Shown here in pieces: positions 56,401-64,000 of a stretch of 64,000 nt of DNA; the first letter of the stretch is position 1; every line of letters starts with the position of its first letter. The translations under genes and the position numbers were made by a program. Source of the stretch: Setoptus koraiensis (lineage: Eukaryota > Arthropoda); NCBI GenBank assembly GCA_048013815.1, contig CM106586.1:19716001-19780000 (forward strand), given 5' to 3'. Under the pieces are notes generated by a model. The model was not told the origin of the DNA, ran no database searches, and saw only the letters and a program-made list of their open reading frames with translations.

Positions 56401-59400
56401 GCGACAAATATGCCCTACAAAAGTTGGTTTCGGGGGCTTTTTTTATCGATTTCTGGTTTTCGTGCTTGTTACAGATACAAATAGAGGGTCTAATTTCGGA
56501 AAAAAAAACAAAGCAAAGTTTCCATTTTTTTTGCCGAGGTGGTGCCCAGGAGAGTTCAAAAAGGCATCATGGAGAATTACCTTGTTATTTATTTCGATTT
56601 CTAATTGAAAATATGGTGGCATTGATCAAATAATCAATCAATTAATTGATGGAAACTCTCTAAACGTGTTTGCACGCACTCGAAATAGAAATGCGAGTGC
56701 AGAAAATTTGTTGTCGCTTTTCTTTCAATGATTTTTTTCGACTGTCCCTCTGACAGTTGAACGCAACATAACTGCTGCTTCGCCCGTTATGTGCCCCGAA
56801 AAAGAGAGATTGACATTTTTAACTTTTTCATACATTGAAGAAAATTGCAGCGCCAAGCTAAAAGATTTCAGTTACCGGAAGTCAGGAAAATTTGCGGCCA
56901 TCATCGAAAATCTCTTCTTGAAGTCTGGAGTGATCTATAGCTCATAATTACTCTTGAGCCGCGCTCGAAATCAAAATAATCAGTCGATGCTCTTTTTGAA
57001 GAGGACATTTGACACTGACTCGATTATAAAGCTGAACCAACAGCTCGATATGATGCAAGCGAGATTTGCATTCTATCACTGGTAACACAATTGCAGCGGA
57101 CAGTAGATTTATAAAATTCGGTTATATAACGCAAGCGCACAAATGAATGATGATTAGAAGAGAGAGAGCGGCCTATATTTATATATAAATATATGTATGA
57201 ATGTATTTATTTATATGTGAGCTTGTCCTATCATTGTTCATCGCGCCTATAAGTTGTATGTATGGTCTTGTTGATGTATGCTGGTGCCAGTAGCTGGCAG
57301 CGAGCCCGATAAGCACTAAGCTAGTGCCCACTATTATGTAATGGGCCAGTATTATCGCATCAATGTTTATATAGATCCACTACTGGCTAGTGGTGGTTAG
57401 TAGCTGTTAGCGGGCCCCAGTAGCAAGAAGGAAGCACTTCATGTGATTGGTTGAGCAACACTAACTGAGCACAAGCGAGTAGTGGCATTTTAACCGTTAT
57501 GTGGGGATCACATGAGGCCAGCAGACACACATAGATGCGTAGCACGTGATCGATAAGAATAAGTTGTAGTGAGTGAAAGGCAAGTGAACAAAACAATTTC
57601 AATTGATTGAAATACATACGACGACGACGACGACGGCGGCAGCGGCCAACAACGGCCAACAGCGGCCAACTGTATGGGCACGAGCTGCAGCTTAATGGTT
57701 GCGTAATCAAATTAGCTAATGGCTTCTTGTCGTCGCACAAGGCTCAAGTCAAGCCAAAAGGCAGAGCGAAAGAACTGGCCAGCTATAAGCTTTAACTTTG
57801 CTGTATTGGTTGTTGCTCAATGGCACACTTAAACACGAGCAACAAACAAACAAATAACTATAATAACAAACATTTATTATATATGAATGTATTGATCGCG
57901 ATTGGCGAAGCATTCGAGCATTTTAGCATTCGCGAGTACACCTTGTGTTGGCATAGCTGTGCAAGTCGTTGCAGGGGCCCCAAAGCGAGCGCCGTCTTCG
58001 ATCGGTTCTCACCAGCGCGCGAGCTCAAGTGCACAGCATACATCTGTGCGCATGTATATTGCGGCATGCACATTGCCTGCAAAGTGGGCAGCGGGCTGCA
58101 TTTATGCCATTTATCCGGCTCGCCGGCTCGCGAAACGGGTAAATGGATAAACGGAACCACGAGAGATAGTGATGGGACCGACCACCAATCAATTATGTGT
58201 GTGTGTCGCTGGTGGCGGCCTCTATCCTATTAACATATTCGCCATAGGTCCCACTTATGTTTATCCACTTCATCTTGAGTGTGCAAGTGTGCACTTATCA
58301 TCGTGGGATAGAGGCCCGCTGCCATTACGTAACGTGCTCGCTTATAACTCTCACGACCGACAGTACAAGTCGCTTCTGGCGCATGTAAGATGCCTGCTAA
58401 GTACATGGCCGTAATAACATGGATGAGAATATATCGATTTGTCGTTTGTGATATCCCTCATTAGAGCTCACCTATTATACATTTATTGGCGGCTGGGCTG
58501 CCACTTGTGCGATCGACCTGCCCGAGTGTTTTGCACAGTGTGCCTGCTGCCCGACACTGTCAATCTATAAACATATCCGCCGGGCAGCGCCACTTGTCGG
58601 GGAAGGGGGATCCCCTCGAGTGCAAACGATCATCGCACCACTGATACGTGCTACTTTGGCCGCTGTCAAGAATGGCGCACGCGACCAGAGCGACCATAGC
58701 GATCATGGCGACCATAGCGACTATAGCGACTTTCGCGACTTGTGCACGCGCGGCGCACAGGCAATTCGCGCTAGAAGCACACGCCATAAATTGTGCCCCT
58801 GGGAACGCTCTCGGTCAATGTTGCGCATCGGCCACAGTGAGCGAGCGAGCGAGCGATGGAAGGCAAAAAAGAAACACTTTGCTAAAAAAACTCTTCGCCA
58901 ACGCTTCACTTAATGCGCAATAGTCGCCCGTTTTTTCCCCTCTCACCTAGCGCCGGTCCACTAGCCACCGGATTCACCCGTGTCTGTACCTGCGGCGGCT
59001 GCTGCGACTGCCCCGGCGCGCACGAATGTGCACATTGGGGCCCGATGGGTCGGCGCAGCGAATCACGCCAACGCGCATATCGTATAGCATGGCCAATTCG
59101 CGCAATAGCACGGCCAATTCGCGCAATATCATGGCCAATTCGCGCATCAGCCGCGTATAGCCGCGCATAGCCGAAGCCGAGGATACGCGAATTGGTGATA
59201 TCTGCGCGCGTGCCCACGAGCTCAACGGGACAAGGTCGCTCGTCCGGTTCATGCTATTATCAGATGCGCGGGGCAATAATGAACTATTTCGTGCGACAAC
59301 TGTGTGATCCCGGCGATGCGAGGGACAACAATCGGGATCACAGGGAGATTAGCGCCGGAGCGGCTCGCGGGCCCGGCGCCCAGCAAAGATAACGGCGCAG

Positions 59401-61465
59401 TTTTTGTGGAGTTGCGAAAGAGATTAACGGACGCTGGCATTAGTCGGGTACACGGTTAATTCACATGTAGTAACTGTTAATTCACACGACCAGCGACTTT
59501 AACCACCGTCGAGGCACTCGCATCGCTCGCCTGGGCACCATTTGCTCGAGCTAGCGGCGCATCCCGGCGCTCGTTTTATTTCCCGCGGGTTTTCGTATAA
59601 TTATAGCGCGATCGCTGAACGCCATACACGTATATATAACTTATACGGCATGAATGAGCGGGCAGCTTGACAAAATTTGTATGTATACCCTTGCGCATAT
59701 ATCCGAGCGGACATGGCACGGCCAGTTATATCACACGCTCGTGATATAATGCGCGGCAAGCATGTGATATAACTGCAAGACCGTGTACGGGGCGATATGG
59801 GCCAATATGGGCCGACATTCGGGCCGAATGGACCCAAAACACGCACACGTTTTCGCGGCGATGACCAACGGCTCGTGCAAGCCGGTGTTATACGATGTTG
59901 TCACGATGCTATTTTAACGCCAGGTAGTGTCGCAACAGAGCGAGCCTAACGTCCGGTTTGTACACTGCGGCGCCACATGTGCGCCTGTGTTCGTGTTACA
60001 CTGGATGCGCCGGCCGGGCGACTGACCGACGGGGCGCCGCGACGAAACTGCCCGAGAGCGACCAACTGACTGGAGAGAGAGTAACTCGAAGGGCAATCTA
60101 GAGCGACAAATATCCGCCCGGGCGGCAGCCTTTCGCTCTGGTCGCAAACAACCAGAGGCCGCCGTGTATCTTTTGTGGGCGCCTCTCGTCGTTGGCTCGC
60201 TCTGGTCGCTCTGTCCGGTCGCCGTGCAGATTGACGATAAGCGTCCGATTGCGTGACTGTCGCCGCTCGGGTCTCTCTCAGGAGTCAAAGTAGTCACTTG
60301 AGGCTGACCTCGGACAACACAAATTGTCGTCTACTTGAGCGCTCTCTCCCGTTCGCTCTAGCCACTCTATGGCCGCTCTCTGGCCGCTCTCTGGCTGCTC
60401 TCTGGTTGCTCGCACGAGCCTCAGGTGAGTCAATATCAGCGACGAGATCAAATTTTGGCCGGCTTTTGTTGGTTACTTTTGCTGGCTGGCTGGCTGGCCC
60501 GCTCGGCGGCACAGTTACAGCGGCAGCAGCAGCAGTCATAGTTGTGCCAATGGCGACTCGGTGCAGCGAGCGGCGCAAGATTTGCGCGACCCACAGAATG
60601 AATTGAATCAAGCACGCGACGCACTAATCCAAGTCCGACGCAAATGAAACTCTAGCACGTGCTGCTACCACCGCAACAGTGACACGAGTGTGCCAGCGCG
60701 CGTCCACATAATATTATATGGGCAAGTTACGTAATATGTGAGTGTGTGTGTCGTCGGACTGGAGCTCTCGCCAAAGCTCAACTGACCAGCCAGCACTCAC
60801 AGTTGCAGTTGCTGTGACGCTCCACGGCTCAAGAAACAGCCAGACAACTGGACAGAGGAGCCTCAATTAATATTTGGCCGGTCGCCTGTCTGGCCGCACA
60901 TATTCGCGTATGTGACTGTGAACGGTGTTTGCGTTGACTTTCGGATTGTGTAAGCGCCGGACGTGCGCTCGCAATTGGCCCGGCAACGGGCACAACAAAA
61001 GGCGCCCCAAAAAACCACTGTGTCAACTGATTGAAGTTTGTCGCGTAACACGTGGCGCCAATTGATCACGCCTAAGCGCCGCGCACGCACCCACGCGCCA
61101 CGCGGGCCCCACAATGGGCGCCGCTGTCCGCCTGCTGGCGTGCCATAGATCACATGTATCATGTGATCTATGGCACGGCCAGTGACAATTGTGAGCGAAT
61201 GGCTAGTTGAAAATGCGCGCCGGCACATGGTTTAAAACGGGCGGTTCACGCTGGCCCCACGCACTGACTCACAGTGTGATAGGATAGGATGGGCGATCAG
61301 CAGGGGCCAATTGACGATTGCTGGAAAAAATGCAAATATAACTGCCGAGAATAGCTGACAGACAGTTAGTGAAACTGCCGGCGTTGTGGGCTCACCTTGA
61401 ATGGCTTTGTTGTTGATGAGTACTGAGAAGAGGTGCTGCTTGCTCGACGATTCTGTTTGGCTCAT
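53417..61465 (-). CDS. Lim3: Lim3 (Lhx3/Lhx4-type) LIM-homeodomain transcription factor
   Basis: Nuclear transcription factor that specifies motor neurons and other neurons. Four exons on the minus strand keep the frame: 61396-61465, 56087-56191, 55680-55976 and 53417-55539, giving 864 residues. Exon 1 ([10 protein letters not shown] to AIQ) is a prediction resting on ATG, donor CAAG/GTGAGC and matching phase. LIM1 starts at CSGC; LIM2 (CAHC, then [10 protein letters not shown], ending LVCKADY) is nearly canonical. The homeodomain (from about residue 161: [27 protein letters not shown]) is the Lhx3/4 type. The long last exon adds about 640 residues of Asp/Glu, Gln, His, Asn and Thr low complexity, unlike the roughly 170-residue tail of vertebrate Lhx3. 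LIM1 has 24 rather than 17 residues between its second Cys and the zinc His. Intron 1 is 5.2 kb. Confidence 0.9.
57618..57640. repeat. ACG trinucleotide microsatellite
   Basis: ACG repeated six times, then GCGGC. Confidence 0.9.
58679..58745. repeat. Tandem repeat, about 12 bp unit (GCGACCATAGCGA)
   Basis: Five to six imperfect units with GACCAT, GATCAT and GACTAT variants. Confidence 0.85.
59086..59147. repeat. Tandem repeat, 22 bp unit (ATGGCCAATTCGCGCAATA)
   Basis: Three units with one or two changes each. Confidence 0.9.
60371..60408. repeat. Tandem repeat, 11 bp unit (GGCCGCTCTCT)
   Basis: Three units plus a partial one; pyrimidine-rich. Confidence 0.9.
61141..61175. repeat. Perfect 16-bp inverted repeat (hairpin) with a 3-base loop
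   Basis: TGCCATAGATCACATG, loop TAT, CATGTGATCTATGGCA. The arms match at all 16 positions. It lies 220 bases inside the predicted first intron of Lim3. Confidence 0.95.
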
Positions 61466-61673
61466 GTTGCTGTTGGGCTCGCTTGAGGCTATCACAACTT
61501 CATTGAGATTTGTTTCAGAGGATTTGTTTCAGAGGATTCGTTTCAAAGGATTTGTTGCAAACTGTGCGATGCTGCGGCTGCGGCTGCTGCTGCTGATGCT
61601 ATTCGTTGCTGTCTTGCGTGGTTCACTTGAGATGAGTTAATTAATTAATTTGTTCCAATGATGTTTCAATGAT

Positions 61674-61696
61674 TGTGTGTGTGTGTGTGTGTGTGT
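61674..61696. repeat. GT dinucleotide microsatellite
   Basis: Eleven consecutive GT units. Another short GT run lies at 63724-63738. Confidence 0.92.
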
Positions 61697-61984
61697 AGCG
61701 CAATGCTGGCTTGGGTGCTGGCTGGCTGGCTGGCGTCCAGTGCTGACCGTTACGCCGCGATGACGGCCGATTAACGACGGGCGACCTGTTGATGTCGTTG
61801 TTGACGAATGGGTGCCGTCGGCACACGCATTAGCACATTAGATAAAGGTGGCATAATAACGCGCACGGCCAGAGACGACAAGTCGTAACGGGTGATCAAT
61901 GGCGATGCTCGATCTTGAAAATCAGCGCAGATCACATTTGTTGCACACTTGACACAATTAACGGCATCACCTGAGTTACAATGC

Positions 61985-62085
61985 GCGACTCGGCTCGTCT
62001 TGGTTGCTCGGCTCTGCTCGTCTCGTCTTGGTTGCTCGGCTTCTCGGCTCGGCTGCCCGGCTCGGCTGCCCGGCTCGGCTGCTAA
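61985..62085. repeat. GCTCGGCTGCCCG-type minisatellite
   Basis: GGCTCGTCTTGGTTGCTC units pass into three 13-bp CGGCTCGGCTGCC units. Confidence 0.85.
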
Positions 62086-62092
62086 TCGTTCG

Positions 62093-62232
62093 GCCCTATC
62101 ACGAGCCCTATTACGAGCCCTATTACGAGCTCTGTGATGAGCCCGATTATGAGCCCTGTTGAGCCCTATTAAGAGCCTTACTGAGCCCTATTAAGAACTT
62201 TATGGAGCCCTATTACGAGCCCTATTATAAGA
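62093..62232. repeat. Minisatellite, 12 bp unit (GAGCCCTATTAC)
   Basis: About ten degenerate units of GAGCCCTATTACGAGCCC. Confidence 0.9.
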
Positions 62233-63039
62233 CTGGCTAAACTCACAATTGTCAGTGGCTGATTAACCGACAAAACGATTCTGTCGTCTGTGTGACGGGT
62301 ATACGCCGGCGAGTGGCGTCTGCTCGCGACTCGAGTTATCTATTTATTTCGCTCGCAAGCCTGGAATGTTAAATCTCGTTCGAGTTCTCTCTTGTGAATG
62401 AAATGTTGAAATCGCTTGAAATATCAATGTTCGCACAGGCTGATAACGATGGCTTGAAAATTGAATGAAATTGTTGCAATGGTAGTAGCCGGGCTTGGCA
62501 AACGTCGCTTGTTGCTGGATATTTGATATGACGGTTGCCTCTTGCGCGGTGCTTGTTAGCAGACTGTGTCGAGCTGGATGAGAGTTGTTTGTTGTTGTTA
62601 TCAAATGACGTGCATAATTGTTGTCGGATACACTCAAACAAACGCACACACACACACACTCACTCGAACAAACAGATCAGCAACAACAGACGGAGGAAGA
62701 ACGAAGAAAGTGATCTACAAATTCATTTATATTAGACAATCTCAAACAATTTGTGTAAATCACACACACACACGGCGACTCGAACGAGAGCGACAGCAAG
62801 CCAAACAGATCAACTTGTTTCGCTTACAAACAACCTGTCAAGCTGCCGTTTGCCAATGCCGTCGCTGCTGGCTCGATGCAACCACCGACTACCGTTGCCG
62901 CACCTGTGCGAACGCTGTGAATAACAGGATAAGTGATGCCCAAAAGCTGATAAATCAGCAGCTCGACTTGTGGCTGGCGCCCGAATGAGATGATTTGTTT
63001 TGTTTGTCGATGGTCGTTGTTTGTCGTTGGCTGTCACTG

Positions 63040-63222
63040 TCGCTGTTCGCTCGTTCGCTTCTTCACCTGTTCGCTGCTTCACCTGTTTGCCTGTTCGCTT
63101 GTTCGGCTGTTCGCTTCTTTGCCTGTTCGGCTGTTCGCTTCTTTGCCTGTTCGGCTGTTCGCTTCTTTGTTTCGTCACTTGTTCGCTTCTTTGATTCTTC
63201 GCTTGCTCGCCTGTTCGCTTGT
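63040..63222. repeat. Minisatellite, 24 bp unit (TTCGCTTCTTTGCCTGTTCGGCTG)
   Basis: Three nearly perfect units in the centre, with shorter TTCGCTTCTT and CTGTTCGC pieces on both sides. Confidence 0.9.
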
Positions 63223-63763
63223 TAGTCGCTGGCTGCCGGTGGCTTATGAGTTCCTTGACTCGCTCGCTGGTCTTGGCATGTGTGGTGCCATACATGTACA
63301 CACTTGTGAATTGTTGTTGTTTGCTTGCGGTTTAGACGCACACACAGTGTTGTTGTTGATGGGTCGCTTGTCACATCGTCGAGCGTGTCGATTGAGATAA
63401 TTGAGCCGGGGGTGACACAGTGGCAGCGCCCGTCATAGGTCTCAATGTGTTTGTCTGGATCTGTCTGTTCGTACGAATCTGCTTGCTTGCGACTGTCGCA
63501 ACTCCAAAACTGATTTGACCCCACTGCCCGTTGCGGCCGACATTCAAATGGCCGAGCGCTATTCGAGTGTGGATATCAATTTGTGTGCCGCGATATATAA
63601 CGCGGCGCGCCACGAGCCACAATATGTAACCAGCGCGGCCTATAGTCGCGTACGTGCTGGCACACTTGCACAACAAGACGCTGGTCACTTCGCGCGCGCG
63701 TTGGTCCCCTGTATCTATATAGCGTGTGTGTGTGTGTGCATATAACGGGCACGTAGCGGTAAT

Positions 63764-63781
63764 GCGCGCGCGCGCGCGCGC
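63764..63781. repeat. GC dinucleotide run
   Basis: Nine alternating GC units; such alternating purine-pyrimidine runs can adopt Z-DNA. Confidence 0.9.
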
Positions 63782-64000
63782 AAACCAGAATAGCGGCGCA
63801 TGTGCCGTCCGGTCACTTACAAGTTGTAAGTTACAACAACCGCTGTGGGCCTTGGTCGCTGGCAACTAAACAAATTGAATGAGCCAACTTGATCTCAAGC
63901 GCACAGTTGACACAGGCAGCACGCGCTGCCCGACGACACGAAGACGAAATGACGGTGCAAATCGCTCGATCAATGGCGCTCGCCATCCATCAATTTGTTT

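Larger units (their letters stand above)
56192..61395 (-). other. Predicted intron 1 of Lim3, repeat-rich
   Basis: No other gene was supported on either strand. It holds TTACGTAA at 58325 and 60727, several short tandem arrays, a strong isolated donor-like CAG/GTGAGT on the plus strand at 60421 without a recognisable exon, and a perfect hairpin at 61141-61175. If exon 1 is wrong this is plain upstream sequence. Confidence 0.55.
61466..64000. other. Repeat-rich sequence upstream of Lim3
   Basis: No gene is recognised. Open frames here translate microsatellites or minisatellites. The Lim3 promoter should lie close to 61470-61700 on the minus strand, but no TATA box is evident. Confidence 0.5.

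Noticed and set aside
57820..58233. 137-codon plus-strand frame with several Cys and His
   Set aside because: No domain spacing, no splice or poly(A) evidence, and an opposite-strand frame of 100 codons is open over the same bases.
61401..61640. 79-codon plus-strand Leu-rich frame
   Set aside because: Antisense to the predicted first Lim3 exon and a CTG/CTGCTG tract; composition is that of a reversed CAG-rich coding stretch.
62810..63400. Ser/Arg/Gln-rich (minus) and Phe/Leu/Ser-rich (plus) frames
   Set aside because: Both are translations of the 24-bp TTCGCTTCTTTGCC array.

Overview
This is a stretch of animal nuclear genome, not a prokaryote or virus. Genes are interrupted by short GT-AG introns (about 80 to 160 bp). 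Poly(A) signals (AATAAA) follow several stop codons and TATA boxes precede some genes. The gene set (Drosha, a frizzled receptor, a Lim3/Lhx3-4 LIM-homeobox gene, an APMAP-like protein, a NRF-6-like acyltransferase, CYP3-clan-like P450s, secreted orphans) fits an arthropod. A mite is my best guess from the compact introns, abundant CAA/CAG tracts and P450/NRF content, but no single feature proves it.

Layout. 1-1.2 kb: 3' end of an SR-rich nuclear protein gene. 2.0-5.2 kb: single-exon Drosha. 6.5-8.3 kb: single-exon frizzled receptor. 9.3-10.3 kb: three-exon minus-strand secreted Gly/Lys/Ala-rich protein. 10.3-22.1 kb: gene-poor, packed with short degenerate tandem repeats. 22.1-25.7 kb: two-exon, Ser/Gln-rich, probably exported protein. 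27.3 kb: small TATA-driven secreted protein. 28.8 kb: 289-aa orphan. 30.3-32.1 kb: leucine-rich-repeat gene fragment followed by a decayed array of intron-plus-exon-end units. 32.3-35.4 kb: a secreted orphan gene (minus) flanked on both sides by broken inverted copies of itself, a large palindrome and a TA-flanked MITE. 35.8-37.6 kb: APMAP-like (minus). 39.7-41.4, 46.9-48.6 and 50.5-52.1 kb: three P450 genes plus two P450 relics. Among them lie a small secreted coiled-coil protein (42 kb) and a NRF-6-like acyltransferase broken by one frameshift (43.1-46.0 kb). 48.8-50.2 kb: an assembly gap of about 500 N followed by an implausible poly-T block. 53.4-61.5 kb: Lim3, minus strand, four exons with a 5.2-kb first intron. 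61.5-64 kb: repeat-rich sequence without a recognisable gene.

Functionally the window is a mosaic. It holds conserved housekeeping and developmental genes (miRNA processing, Wnt reception, LIM-homeodomain transcription factor), a detoxification-type P450 cluster that is still duplicating and converting, and lineage-specific secreted proteins with clear birth-and-death remains. The best candidates for something undescribed are the inverted secreted-protein family at 32.7-35.0 kb, the exon/intron-derived array at 30.6-32.1 kb, the Lys/Gly-rich secreted protein at 9.3-10.3 kb, and the frizzled receptor that lacks the KTxxxW motif.
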